The notes: a model not told the origin generated them from the sequence alone. DNA of 64,000 nt from Xiheicaenibacterium sp046351325 (GCA_046351325.1 JAXLYR010000008.1:124001-188000); one strand, 5' to 3'. Positions 8,309 to 16,745 are shown, numbered from the stretch's first letter. Made by a program: numbers and translations.

Positions 8309-9739
8309 TCAAAGACGGCAAATCTCGAGCGATGCCGCTACGACAGCCTGAGCTGACGGGAGCTTCTCTCGGTGGCGCTCGTAGGCTTGCAAGAGGGCAT
8401 CTGCCGGGCAGCGGAGCGAGCTCGCGAGCTCCATCACAGGCGCGAGGAAGCGTCGCTCATCAGGGTGGCCGCCGCCCGATCGCGCGCGGCGCTCCAAGCC
8501 ATGCGAAGCGATGTCCACGATGCGGGCCGTGACCTCTCCGCATGGCCGACCTCGAAAGGGCGCACGCGGTCCGTCCTGAACCACAGCGACTCGAAGAGCC
8601 TGCAGCTCTTCGAACGCGAAGCCCGCGACGACGTCCTCTGCTTCGGCGAGGGCGCGCTCGTCGTAGAAGAGCCCCGCGAAGAGCGCCGCAGGCCCCGGCA
8701 CGAGCGCAGGCGGCAGCGAATCTCCACCGCGAACCTCGAGCGTGCGCTTCAGGCGGACCTCGGGGAACATCGTGTTGAGGTGCGTGATCCAGTCGCCGTA
8801 GTTCGCGCGCTCGGTGACGTCGCTCCCCGGCGCCGTGAAGCCGTTCTTCATGAGGTCGCGGAAGGTCTGCCCCGTGTTCTTGACGACGGCGCCCTCTCGC
8901 AAAAGGAGGAACATCGGTGCATCGAGGACCCACTCGACGTAGTCGGCGAAGGTGCTCTTTTCATCGAGCACGCGCGGCACGAGCCCCTGCCGATCGGGGT
9001 CCACGTCGAGCCACACGCGGGCGCGGTAACTCAGCCCGCCGAAGGGCGCTCCCTCGATGAAGGGCGAGTTCGCAAAGAGCGCTGCGAAGAAGGGCGCGAA
9101 GCGCAACCCGAAGCGCAGGCACCGCATCGCATACTCCTCGCTCGGGTAGTCGAAGTTGGCCTGCACGGTCGCCGTGCGTCGCATCATGTCGAGTCCGAAC
9201 GCGCCCCGCGTCGGCAGGTACTCGCGCATGATGCCGTATCGCGGCTTGGGGACCCAAGGCAGGTCCGCTTGCGTGGCGAGTGGATGAAAGCCGATCCCGA
9301 ACCAATCGAGCCGCGCGCCGTGAGCCGCCGCGAGCACGTCGCTCACCGCGTGGAGCTCGTCCGCGTGGGCATCGAGCTCAGCGCTCACGGCGTGCAAGTC
9401 ATCGAGCGGTGCACCCGAGAGCTCGAGCTGCCCACCCGGCTCGAGGGTGACGGAGGCCCCGTTTTTCTCGAGCGCGAGGAGCGGACCGCTGGCATCGTCG
9501 GGGTAGCGCCACCCGTGCGACTCGACGAGCTGGCGCATCACCGCGAGCACGCTGACGGGCGCACCGTCGTAAGGCAGCGTGGTCACCGAACCATCGCTCG
9601 CCCGCACGAGGCCTATCTTCTCGGCCTCGGCGCCGATCCGATGCTGCGCGGTCGGCTTGCAGGCGCTGTGGAAGGGCTCGAGCAGGTCGTCGAGAGATCG
9701 AACCGGCTCGGCGTCACGCTGGCTGGAGGCGGCGCCCAT
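8309..9739 (-). CDS. gshA: glutamate-cysteine ligase (GCS2/plant-type)
   Basis: 476 aa. Catalyses the ATP-dependent ligation of glutamate and cysteine, the first step of glutathione (or ergothioneine-type) synthesis, in the cytoplasm. Length and motifs fit the plant/proteobacterial GCS2 family: RIGAEAEKIGL near residues 34-44, the acidic stretch LEKNGASVTLEPGGQLELSG, the substrate-region sequence RTATVQANFDYPSEEYAMRC, and GDWITHLNTMFPEVRLKR. The start is ATG 9739. No gshB is encoded nearby; a CPYC glutaredoxin gene lies at 32584-32874. It is divergent from the secreted protein gene at 9873 with 133 bp between them. EgtA-type activity cannot be excluded. Confidence 0.88.
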   Translation of the reverse strand: MGAASSQRDAEPVRSLDDLLEPFHSACKPTAQHRIGAEAEKIGLVRASDGSVTTLPYDGAPVSVLAVMRQLVESHGWRYPDDASGPLLALEKNGASVTLEPGGQLELSGAPLDDLHAVSAELDAHADELHAVSDVLAAAHGARLDWFGIGFHPLATQADLPWVPKPRYGIMREYLPTRGAFGLDMMRRTATVQANFDYPSEEYAMRCLRFGLRFAPFFAALFANSPFIEGAPFGGLSYRARVWLDVDPDRQGLVPRVLDEKSTFADYVEWVLDAPMFLLLREGAVVKNTGQTFRDLMKNGFTAPGSDVTERANYGDWITHLNTMFPEVRLKRTLEVRGGDSLPPALVPGPAALFAGLFYDERALAEAEDVVAGFAFEELQALRVAVVQDGPRAPFRGRPCGEVTARIVDIASHGLERRARSGGGHPDERRFLAPVMELASSLRCPADALLQAYERHREKLPSAQAVVAASLEICRL

Positions 9740-9872
9740 GGGCGGCTGGTTATAGCTCCCGATTCGCCGAACGTCGCCCGTCGTTGTTTGAAGAAACCTG
9801 ATGACGCGAGCCGTCGAGTGGATCGACGTTGCCTCAACCGGCTCGCGGCGGTTGTGGTAATCGCCGACACCG

Positions 9873-10895
9873 ATGGAGGCCTCACCGCGCCGTCACCCTT
9901 TCCTCCGCCGCCTCAGCGCGCTCGCGCTGACGCTCGCGTTCGTCAGCGCCGCGCACGCAGCAGCGCAAGCGGATGAGCCCGCTCCGAACAGTCCGTTGCC
10001 GACAGAGGGGCTCGACGCCGCACACGCAGCGCTCGGCGCGGGAGACGCCGCGCGCGCTCGAGAGCTCTTCGAGAAGGCCTACGCGACCTCGCCCGACGCG
10101 GCCTCCGCCGGTGGTCTCGCTCGCGCCGAGGCCGCGCTCGGGTTGCACCGCGAAGCTGCAGGGCACTTCGCGCTCGCGATTCAGCTCGCAGCTGCGGGCC
10201 CCGAGCGCGAGGCGCTGCAGGCCGAGCTCGCTTCGCAGAAGGCCTTCGTCGCGACCGTCCTCGTGCGGTTGACGGGTGCGCCCGCGTCCGCCAGCGGCGC
10301 GTCTGCAGTCGAGGGCACGCTCGTCGTCGACGGCGCGCGCGGCCCGAGCTTCCCGCTGCGCGTGCCCGTCTACTTGGAGCCGGGCGCGCACCAGCTCGCG
10401 GTCGACAGCGCGGCCGGCGTGTACGGGCCCGTGCAAGTCACGGTGAAGGCGGGCGACAGCATCACGGTGCCGCTGACGTTCAACGCGACACGCGGCAGCT
10501 CGTCGAAGCCAATCTGGCCACCGATTCTCCTCGGCGCGCTCGCCGGCGCAGGGATCGCTGCCGGTATCGGGACGCTCGTCGTTTCGCTCCAGCGCGAGAG
10601 CGAGGCGACGGACTTCGCGCAGGGGATCGACAGCTGCAACATCGCGGCGCTCTCGCGTCGATGCGCCGAGCTCGCGAACATCGTCGACGAGCGCAACTCG
10701 CTGCGCGATGGCTCGACCGCGAGCTTCGTCCTCGCGAGCGTCGCAGTGGGCGCGATGCTCCTCTACTTCATCGTCCCCGCGCCCGACGACTCCGCCGACG
10801 CCGTTCGTTCATCGCAAGCGCCGCTCGCGGTCGCGCTCGACGTTCACCTCGGTCCGGATCTGTTCGGTGTCGGCGTTCGAGGAGTCTTCCAGTGA
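9873..10895 (+). CDS. secreted TPR-like protein with PEGA-like domain and membrane segments
   Basis: 340 aa. Cleavable signal peptide ending near AAHAAAQA, then TPR-like helices (residues about 45-125) and a beta-sandwich region (about 145-210) of the kind fused to PEGA-type domains in myxobacteria. A membrane helix follows (IWPPILLGALAGAGIAAGIG), with a small Cys-containing loop (SCNIAALSRRCAEL) and a second hydrophobic stretch near residue 295. The layout resembles the proteins next to kinases at 26548, 29673 and 61630, but no kinase is adjacent here. The next gene starts inside its stop codon (GTGA overlap), so the two are translationally coupled. Function unknown. Confidence 0.8.
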   Translation: MEASPRRHPFLRRLSALALTLAFVSAAHAAAQADEPAPNSPLPTEGLDAAHAALGAGDAARARELFEKAYATSPDAASAGGLARAEAALGLHREAAGHFALAIQLAAAGPEREALQAELASQKAFVATVLVRLTGAPASASGASAVEGTLVVDGARGPSFPLRVPVYLEPGAHQLAVDSAAGVYGPVQVTVKAGDSITVPLTFNATRGSSSKPIWPPILLGALAGAGIAAGIGTLVVSLQRESEATDFAQGIDSCNIAALSRRCAELANIVDERNSLRDGSTASFVLASVAVGAMLLYFIVPAPDDSADAVRSSQAPLAVALDVHLGPDLFGVGVRGVFQ

Positions 10896-11125
10896 CTGCG
10901 CGCTTGCCTCGAGCCCTGCCCCTGGGTGCGCTGACGGCGCTCGTCCTGATGCTCATCGCGAGCAGCTGGGCTGGCTGCGCGTCTCAGACGATCTGCGACT
11001 ACGTCCTCTGCGACTTCTCGAGTGGCGGCGCCGCCGAGGGTGGCGCGGGCGGCAGTGCTGGGGGCGGAGCTCCGCCGGTCGGTGGCGCGGGCGGTTCACC
11101 CCTCGGTGGTGGTGGTTCGAACTGA
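10892..11125 (+). CDS. small Gly-rich lipoprotein
   Basis: 77 aa, starting at a GTG that overlaps the previous stop by 4 bp. Signal peptide with lipobox SSWAGC, a short Cys-containing stretch (TICDYVLCDF), then a low-complexity Gly/Ala/Ser tail. Similar Gly-rich tails occur in the lipoprotein at 41627. Gly-rich lipoproteins of this style are common in myxobacterial genomes; their roles are unknown. Confidence 0.72.
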   Translation: MTARLPRALPLGALTALVLMLIASSWAGCASQTICDYVLCDFSSGGAAEGGAGGSAGGGAPPVGGAGGSPLGGGGSN

Positions 11126-11139
11126 CCTATCCTGTCGAG

Positions 11140-11415
11140 GTGAAGCGCCGAATCACCTCCCTCGTCGTCACCATCGTGCTGCTCGGAATCTCGGGCGCCT
11201 GCGTTTACAACGTTGTCGGTGACGACTCCGCCGTGAAGGAGCGCGCGAAGGCCGTCGCGTGCGGCGACCAGGGGGCCTCGTGCAACGCGCAGTTCACGAT
11301 GATCAAGAAGACTCCGTATGCGCACACGTATCAGGTGGTCACGCCCAAGCGGACCGTCGAGGTGACGTGCAAGCGCCCGGGAATCCTCGTGGGTAGCTAC
11401 GCGTGCGCACTCTGA
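11140..11415 (+). CDS. small Cys-containing lipoprotein
   Basis: 91 aa from a GTG at 11140. Signal peptide with lipobox (GISGAC), followed by a compact domain with four more Cys (ACGDQGASCNAQF, VTCKRPG and SYACAL), consistent with disulfides outside the cytoplasm. The gene lies 14 bp after the Gly-rich lipoprotein gene, and its 3' end overlaps the next gene by 13 bp. The start codon lacks a strong ribosome-binding site, which fits translational coupling. I do not recognise a family. Confidence 0.7.
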   Translation: MKRRITSLVVTIVLLGISGACVYNVVGDDSAVKERAKAVACGDQGASCNAQFTMIKKTPYAHTYQVVTPKRTVEVTCKRPGILVGSYACAL

Positions 11416-12278
11416 CGAGAGCGCTCGCGCTTGCGGTCGCGCTCGGGTCGACGAGCTGCAAGCAGACCTCGGACAAGCCGTCCGACTCTTGGCGTGAGGC
11501 CCCACCGAAGCCTTCGGCAGCGCTGGTCGTCGAGGTCGAGAAGGCCTCTCTCGACGACCTGCTGCGGGCCTATCGCAAGGCGACCGGCGCAGACCTCGGC
11601 GTGGCGGAGTCGACGCGGAAAGAGACGGCTTGCCTGCATTTCGACCTCAGCCTCAGCGCCGAAACCGAAGAGGAGCTCTCGGAGAAACTCGAGGCCGCGC
11701 TCGAAGCTCATGGGCTGAAGCTCTCTCAGTCGCGCGCCAAGGTCATCCGCGACCGTGGTGGCGACCCACCCTGTCCAGAGCTCACCCCGGTGCCGCGACC
11801 AAAGCCGATCCGCCCTCCTCGCGCGCTGGTCACCGCGAGCGGATCGTCCTCCGCCACGCCCGCATCGTCGCCCGACGACCTCGAGAGCGCGCCCATCGAG
11901 TGCGTCGATGAGCTCCACTGCAAGGTCGAGCGCTCCGCTTTCGACGCGTACCTCACACACAGCGACTTCCCCTTGCGCATGCGCATCGTGCCCTCGGCGA
12001 ACAACGCCGGTCTCAAGCTCTTGGGCCTCAGGGCAAACAGCGCACCGGCGCGACTCCACCTCAAGAACGGTGACACCGTTACCGCAGTGAACGGCCACCC
12101 GACGCGCTCGCTCGACGATTTGATGGAGCTCCAAGGGCTTCTCTCCGGCGCGAACGAAGTGCAAATCAGCTTCGTTCGCCGCGGGGAGGCTCGCACCCTC
12201 ATCGTCACGGTGGTGCCGGACGGAACGTTGTCCAAACCCTCGGCCGGGCCGTCGCCTTCCGCGAGCGCTCACCCCTGA
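11403..12278 (+). CDS. lipoprotein with GspC-like PDZ domain
   Basis: 291 aa from a GTG at 11403, overlapping the upstream gene. Lipobox GSTSC. Residues about 40-115 contain a small helix/strand domain; a Pro/Ser linker follows. Residues about 165-275 are a PDZ-type domain: the strand-turn LHLKNGDTVTAVNGHPTRS and the sequence ISFVRRGEARTLIVTVV match the C-terminal PDZ of GspC-like proteins. It has paired Cys (IECVDELHC). It is probably a lipid-anchored protein-interaction module, perhaps linked to secretion. No other type II secretion gene lies in the window. Confidence 0.76.
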   Translation: MRTLTRALALAVALGSTSCKQTSDKPSDSWREAPPKPSAALVVEVEKASLDDLLRAYRKATGADLGVAESTRKETACLHFDLSLSAETEEELSEKLEAALEAHGLKLSQSRAKVIRDRGGDPPCPELTPVPRPKPIRPPRALVTASGSSSATPASSPDDLESAPIECVDELHCKVERSAFDAYLTHSDFPLRMRIVPSANNAGLKLLGLRANSAPARLHLKNGDTVTAVNGHPTRSLDDLMELQGLLSGANEVQISFVRRGEARTLIVTVVPDGTLSKPSAGPSPSASAHP

Positions 12279-12357
12279 GCCGCGGAGACGCGCCGACCCG
12301 ATCAAGCCCCGCGAAGGTTTCTCCGGCGCCACAGAGCCGTCACGCGAGCTCGCCACG

Positions 12358-12594
12358 ATGCCGAGCATGGGCACGCACTTCACGACGGGCGTGAACCTCG
12401 CGCATCACGAAACCGCGGACGAAGACACGGGGGACCTGATCCTGTTCGACAGGAACGACCCCGAGTCGGTGCGTCGCGCGCAGGCCGCGATCATCGAGCG
12501 CTTCGGGCTGCCCGCGGCTCCGCCCTTGTGCAGCGAGCCGAGCCCCGGCCTCCTCGGACGCTGGCGCGCGGCCCTGCGTGGGTGGTTCAGCTGA
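12358..12594 (+). CDS. small hypothetical protein
   Basis: 78 aa, soluble, no signal peptide or membrane segment. An acidic middle (ETADEDTGDLILFDRND) precedes an amphipathic helix (VRRAQAAIIERFG) and a Trp-rich basic C-terminus (GRWRAALRGWFS). Codon composition matches the neighbours and the frame fills the gap between two real genes, which supports it being coding. No family recognised. Confidence 0.55.
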   Translation: MPSMGTHFTTGVNLAHHETADEDTGDLILFDRNDPESVRRAQAAIIERFGLPAAPPLCSEPSPGLLGRWRAALRGWFS

Positions 12595-12628
12595 CGCGAA
12601 CTGCAGAGCTTGACGCAGCGGCATCTCG

Positions 12629-12652
12629 TTCATAGTTTGCACAGACTATGAA
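12629..12652 (+). promoter_or_regulatory. perfect 8-bp inverted repeat over the start of the YtfJ-like gene, candidate CarH-type operator
   Basis: ttcatagt (12629-12636) and actatgaa (12645-12652) form a perfect inverted repeat with an 8-nt spacer, covering the ATG at 12648. The sequence gtttgcaca (12635-12643) recurs, on the other strand, in the carH/crtI control region (14260-14268). A TTGACG-N17-TAGTTT promoter candidate (12610-12638) overlaps the repeat, which would let a bound regulator block transcription. Confidence 0.45.
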
Positions 12653-13193
12653 CACACGATGGACACGCTGGTGCCTTTTGCTCGTCGCCCTGGGCGGCGC
12701 TCCCCTCGCGCTCGCGCTCGACGCGCGCGCCGCCACCGTCGGTGACTCTGCGCCAGATGCCCGGGTCGAAGACGCGGACGAGAACAAACTCTGGGTGAGC
12801 GACCTCTCGGGGAGCGTCGCGGTGATCTTCTACGAGGACAAAGACTCGGGCGAGACCAACCGTGAAATGAAGGACGAGCTCGCAAGCCTCATGGCCGAGG
12901 ACGGGATGGGCGGGATCCGCGTCGTCCCGATCGCCGACGTCACCGAGTACAACAGCTGGCCTGCCAAGGGCTTCGTGAAGAAGGCGATCCGCGAGGAGTC
13001 GAAGAAGGTCGGCCTCACCATCTACTGCGACTGGGATGGATCGTTCCGCGAGAAGCTCGACCTGTCGAAGGGGACGAGCAACGTCGTGGTGCTCGCCAAA
13101 GACGGTACGGTTCGCTTCGCGGACAGCGGCGGCCTCTCGGGTGAGAGCCGCAAGCAAGTCCTCTCGATCCTGCGCGCCGAAATGAAGAAGTGA
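12648..13193 (+). CDS. YtfJ-like secreted thioredoxin-fold protein
   Basis: 181 aa. Signal peptide of about 28 residues, then a thioredoxin-fold domain (starting VGDSAPDARVEDADENK) that resembles periplasmic YtfJ: the late part LTIYCDWDGSFREKLDLSKG followed by NVVVLAKDGTVRFADSGGL matches in order and spacing. It lacks the paired Cys of thioredoxins and has a single Cys, so it is unlikely to be a classical redox enzyme. It ends near the convergent carH gene. Its start region contains the candidate operator at 12629-12652, so it may be part of the light/B12 response. Its function is not known. Confidence 0.78.
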   Translation: MNTRWTRWCLLLVALGGAPLALALDARAATVGDSAPDARVEDADENKLWVSDLSGSVAVIFYEDKDSGETNREMKDELASLMAEDGMGGIRVVPIADVTEYNSWPAKGFVKKAIREESKKVGLTIYCDWDGSFREKLDLSKGTSNVVVLAKDGTVRFADSGGLSGESRKQVLSILRAEMKK

Positions 13194-13196
13194 CGT

Positions 13197-13226
13197 TCGC
13201 TCGCGGCCGGCTCGCTCGCGGCCGGC
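13197..13226. repeat. two 15-bp tandem repeats
   Basis: tcgctcgcggccggc occurs twice in direct succession just after the stop of the YtfJ-like gene. Each copy has a palindromic GCCGGC core. Small local duplication of unknown role. Confidence 0.6.
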
Positions 13227-13243
13227 CTGCTCGTGTCGACCGA

Positions 13244-13266
13244 GCGCGGCTCGTGATGAGCCGCGC
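13244..13266. terminator. 9-bp perfect stem-loop between convergent genes
   Basis: gcgcggctc (13244-13252) pairs with gagccgcgc (13258-13266) around a 5-nt loop, between the convergent YtfJ-like gene and carH. It is a likely bidirectional terminator. Confidence 0.5.
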
Positions 13267-13272
13267 AAGACG

Positions 13273-14244
13273 TCAGTGGACGCGGCGCTGTCCGCGTGGC
13301 GGGGCAGCTCCCGGACCGGTCGCGGACGCAGTCGTACGCGCTGAGATGAGCTGGTCGATCACCCTGCGCCGCTCGGTGGAGTCCTCGGGGGCGACGAGCC
13401 CGCCGCGAGCCCGAATCCAGCCCTCGAGCGCGGTCACACCCAAGCCGCCGATGATGAAGGGCACGCCCTTGCACGCGTCGGCGTAGGCGTCGACGAGCTC
13501 GCGAGCGACGCTGGGCGGCTGAGGGACAGTCGTCACGCTGAGCCCGACGAGGTCGGGTTGCAGAGCTTCGATCGAACGCGCGATGGCGTTGGGTGGCGTG
13601 CGCGCCCCGACGATGACGGGCCTGTAGGCCCAGGACGCGAGCTCGAGCGACGCACCGTAGAGCGGCAGGACGTGCTGCTCCTCGGCGAAGCAGGCCATGA
13701 GCACGGTAGGGGCGTCGGTCGGCACCGAGACGAGGCGCAGCAGATCGAGCGTGGCCGCGGTGATGAGGTGCGAGGCAAAATGCTCGCTCGCGACCGAGAT
13801 CTCGCCAGCGTGCCAGAGATCGCCGATGCGGATGAGGGCCGGTCGGAGCACCCGCTCGAAGGCCGTGAGCCCCGAGTCGAGCAGGAGCGCCCTGCGGATC
13901 TCCATGTTGAGGGCGCCCGTGTCGAGCCGCTTCGCCGCGCTGACGATGCGCGTGATCGCGAGCTCGTAGGGATCCTCAGCCACCTCCAACGCGGAGACAG
14001 GCTGGTCCTTGTTCGCCTCGAGGAGGTTCTTCGCTGCCTCGTTCGGCGCGATGCCGGACTCGATCAGCTGCCGCATGCGCTTCACGAGCTCGACGTCGCG
14101 GTCGGAGTAGAGCCGGTACGCCGAGGAGCTGCGGCCGGGCGCTGGGAAGCCGTAGCGACGCTCCCACGCACGAAGGGTCGCGGCGGGGATGCCCGTCAGC
14201 TGAGCGACGGTCTGAATACGGTAGCGCGCCGAAATGTCATCCAT
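13273..14244 (-). CDS. carH: CarH-type B12-dependent photoreceptor repressor
   Basis: 323 aa. The N-terminal MerR-type winged helix (residues about 9-75: IQTVAQLTGIPAATLRAWER and YRLYSDRDV) is followed by a cobalamin-binding region. The helical bundle has the W-x9-EH signature of light-sensing CarH/CarA proteins (Trp144, Glu154-His155). A His (His191, in FAEEQHVLPLYG) lies where the lower axial ligand of B12 is expected. In the family, the adenosylcobalamin-bound tetramer represses carotenoid genes in the dark, and light breaks the Co-C bond and releases it. The gene is divergent from crtI; the 49-bp gap contains an imperfect palindrome and candidate promoters. This placement fits autoregulation and repression of the crt operons. 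Confidence 0.92.
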   Translation of the reverse strand: MDDISARYRIQTVAQLTGIPAATLRAWERRYGFPAPGRSSSAYRLYSDRDVELVKRMRQLIESGIAPNEAAKNLLEANKDQPVSALEVAEDPYELAITRIVSAAKRLDTGALNMEIRRALLLDSGLTAFERVLRPALIRIGDLWHAGEISVASEHFASHLITAATLDLLRLVSVPTDAPTVLMACFAEEQHVLPLYGASLELASWAYRPVIVGARTPPNAIARSIEALQPDLVGLSVTTVPQPPSVARELVDAYADACKGVPFIIGGLGVTALEGWIRARGGLVAPEDSTERRRVIDQLISARTTASATGPGAAPPRGQRRVH

Positions 14245-14249
14245 TGTTC

Positions 14250-14268
14250 GTTTACACCTTGTGCAAAC
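14250..14268. promoter_or_regulatory. candidate CarH operator between carH and crtI
   Basis: gtttacac-ctt-gtgcaaac is an 8-bp inverted repeat with one mismatch. It lies between the divergent starts of carH (14244) and crtI (14294). A plus-strand promoter candidate TTGTGC-N16-TAGGAT (14259-14286) overlaps it. Family precedent (Thermus CarH binding 11-bp direct repeats over promoters) makes this the obvious site, though a direct-repeat reading is only partly supported here. Confidence 0.55.
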
Positions 14269-14293
14269 CTAATACACGACTAGGATACCTTCA

Positions 14294-15811
14294 ATGGACG
14301 GAACGACAAAAGCGGCTGAACGCTCGACACGACCCCACGCCATCGTGATCGGGAGTGGGTTCGGAGGACTCGCAGCGGCCGTGCGCCTCGGCGCTCGCGG
14401 ATACCGAGTGACCGTGTTGGAGAAGCTCGATGCGCCTGGCGGCCGCGCGTACGTCCATCGCCAGGATGGCTTCGTGTTCGACGCAGGGCCGACGGTCATC
14501 ACGGCGCCCCAGCTGCTCGAGGAGCTCTGGCAGCTGGCGGGTCGTGAGCTGTCTGCGGACATCGATCTAAGGCCTGTTCATCCTTTCTACAGAATCCGCT
14601 TCGAGGATGGGCACACATTCGACTATTCGGGCGACGCTGAGGCTATGCGCGCCGAGGTCTCTCGCCTCGCGCCGAGCGACGTCGCTGGCTACGAGCGCTT
14701 CCTCGAGACGAGCCGGCGCATCTTCTCTGTCGGCTTCGAGAAGCTCGCGCACGTCCCCTTCAGCCGATGGACGGACATGGCACGGATCGTCCCCGACATG
14801 GTGCGGCTCGAGAGCTATCGCACCGTCTACGGGTTGGTCGCTCGCCATGTTCGCGACGATCGGCTGCGACAGGTTCTCAGCTTCCACCCGCTCCTCGTCG
14901 GTGGAAACCCGTTCTCGACGACCTCGATTTACACGCTCATCGCGTTCCTCGAGCGCAAGTGGGGCGTGCACTTCCCGATCGGGGGGACGGGCGCGTTGGT
15001 GCGCGGCTTGGTGAAGCTCATCCAAGGCCAGGGCGGCACCGTGCGCTGCAACGCCGAGGTTCGACGCATCGTCGTCGAGGACCGCACGGCGAAGGGCGTC
15101 GAGCTCGCGTCGGGCGAGCGGATGCCGGCGGACATCGTCGTGTCGAACGCCGACGCGGCGTGGACCTATCGATACCTCATCGACGGCGAGCATCGTCAGC
15201 GCTGGACCGATCGGCGCATCGAGCGCTCGCGCTTCTCGATGGGGCTCTTCGTCTGGTACTTCGGCACGAACCGCAAGTACCCCGACATCGCGCACCACAC
15301 GATCCTGCTCGGGCCCCGCTACAAAGCACTGCTCGAGGACATCTTCGAGCGGCATGTCCTCGCGGACGACTTCAGCCTGTATTTGCACAGGCCGACCGCG
15401 ACCGATCCTTCGCTCGCGCCCGACGGCTGCGACGGCTTCTACGTGCTCTCGCCCGTGCCGAACCTCGCGAGCGGCACCGACTGGAACGTCGAGGCCGAGC
15501 GCTACCGTCAGCGCATTCAGAGCTTCCTCGAGCGAACCGTGATGCCCGGGTTGGGCGCGTCGATCGTCACCTCGCGCGTGACGACTCCGCTCGAGTTCCA
15601 GGATCGACTGCTCAGCTACCGCGGCGCAGCGTTCGGCTTCGAGCCTGTGCTCACGCAGAGCGCGTACTTCCGACCGCACAACAAGAGCGAGGACGTGAAG
15701 AACCTCTTCATCGTCGGCGCTGGGACGCATCCCGGCGCGGGCGTCCCCGGCGTCCTTTCCTCGGCGCGCGTCCTCGACAGCGTGGTGCCCAGTGCCTCCG
15801 TCTTCGCCTGA
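14294..15811 (+). CDS. crtI: phytoene desaturase CrtI
   Basis: 505 aa FAD-dependent desaturase converting phytoene towards lycopene. The N-terminal dinucleotide-binding motif is GSGFGGLAAAVRLG (residues about 19-32), followed by GGRAYVHRQDGFVFDAGPTV, typical of bacterial CrtI. The C-terminal FAD signature is NLFIVGAGTHPGAGVPGVLS. Length matches the family (about 490-510 aa). It is first in a plus-strand operon crtI-crtB-cyclase, overlapping crtB by 20 bp. Expression is probably controlled by CarH from the 49-bp divergent region. Four-step activity (to lycopene) is expected but cannot be proven from sequence. Confidence 0.92.
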   Translation: MDGTTKAAERSTRPHAIVIGSGFGGLAAAVRLGARGYRVTVLEKLDAPGGRAYVHRQDGFVFDAGPTVITAPQLLEELWQLAGRELSADIDLRPVHPFYRIRFEDGHTFDYSGDAEAMRAEVSRLAPSDVAGYERFLETSRRIFSVGFEKLAHVPFSRWTDMARIVPDMVRLESYRTVYGLVARHVRDDRLRQVLSFHPLLVGGNPFSTTSIYTLIAFLERKWGVHFPIGGTGALVRGLVKLIQGQGGTVRCNAEVRRIVVEDRTAKGVELASGERMPADIVVSNADAAWTYRYLIDGEHRQRWTDRRIERSRFSMGLFVWYFGTNRKYPDIAHHTILLGPRYKALLEDIFERHVLADDFSLYLHRPTATDPSLAPDGCDGFYVLSPVPNLASGTDWNVEAERYRQRIQSFLERTVMPGLGASIVTSRVTTPLEFQDRLLSYRGAAFGFEPVLTQSAYFRPHNKSEDVKNLFIVGAGTHPGAGVPGVLSSARVLDSVVPSASVFA

Positions 15812-16745
15812 GCTCGAACACGCGCGCGACCTCGCGGCATGCCGTGAGATCCTCGCGCAAGGCTCGAAGAGCTTCGGCACCTGGCGTCTCGCTGCGCGCG
15901 GCGTGTTCCGAACTACGCCCGCGGCGGCGCTCTACGCGTTCTGCCGCGTCGCGGACGACGCCGTCGACGACGTCCGGGCGCGCCGAGGATTCGTCGCGCT
16001 GGACGGGTTGCGTCGCAGGTTGGACGCCATCTTCGACGGGCGTCCCGGCGCGCACCCTGCCGATCGCGCGCTCGCGTGGGTCGCCCGCGAGCACGCGCTT
16101 CCGCGCGCGCCCCTCGACGCGCTGATCGAGGGATTTGCCTGGGATCTGGAGGAGCGTTCGTACGCGACGCTCGACGAACTCTACGCGTACGCGGCGCGCG
16201 TCGCGGGCAGCGTTGGCGTGCTGATGACCGTGCTCATGGGTGTGCGCGAGGCCTCGACGCTGGCGCGCGCGTGCGATCTCGGCGTCGCGATGCAGCTCAC
16301 CAACATCGCGCGCGACGTCGGCGAAGACGCGAGGCGCGGCCGTGTTTACCTGCCCGAGACCTGGCTTCGCGAGGTCGGGATCGCTCCGCTCGAGCTCGTC
16401 GCTCGGCCCCGACCGAGCGCTCCGCTCGCGGCTGTGGTCGAGCGCTTGGTCGCCGCGGCCGACGTGCTCTACGCACGCGCGGACGCAGGGATCGCGCGCT
16501 TGCCGCGGGACTGTCAGGTCGCCATCCACGCCGCGCGGCTCATCTACTCCGACCTGCATCGCGAGCTCGCGCGACAGGGTTACGATTCTGTAAGTCGTCG
16601 CGCCGTGGTGAGCAAACCGCGCAAGCTCCTCTGGGTGCTGCGCGCCTATCTCAGGAGTCTCGGGCGACGTCCGATTTCGGCCCACGCCGTCGAGCTCCCG
16701 CCGCTCGCCGAGGTTCGATTCCTCTTGCCGTCGAGCACGTCGTGA
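15792..16745 (+). CDS. crtB: phytoene synthase CrtB
   Basis: 317 aa, starting at a GTG inside the end of crtI. Condenses two GGPP to phytoene. Both Asp-rich Mg-diphosphate motifs are present: CRVADDAVDDV (residues about 52-62) and TNIARDVGEDARRGRVYLP (about 171-189). FAWDLEERSY and YAARVAGSVGVLM match the squalene/phytoene synthase family. It overlaps the following lycopene cyclase gene by 4 bp (GTGA), which shows translational coupling. HpnC/HpnD-type squalene synthases share the fold, but the crt context decides for phytoene synthase. Confidence 0.9.
   Translation: MPPSSPELEHARDLAACREILAQGSKSFGTWRLAARGVFRTTPAAALYAFCRVADDAVDDVRARRGFVALDGLRRRLDAIFDGRPGAHPADRALAWVAREHALPRAPLDALIEGFAWDLEERSYATLDELYAYAARVAGSVGVLMTVLMGVREASTLARACDLGVAMQLTNIARDVGEDARRGRVYLPETWLREVGIAPLELVARPRPSAPLAAVVERLVAAADVLYARADAGIARLPRDCQVAIHAARLIYSDLHRELARQGYDSVSRRAVVSKPRKLLWVLRAYLRSLGRRPISAHAVELPPLAEVRFLLPSSTS

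Noticed and set aside
13197..13226. CRISPR-like or phage attachment repeat
   Set aside because: Only two 15-bp tandem copies with no spacers; a simple local duplication.
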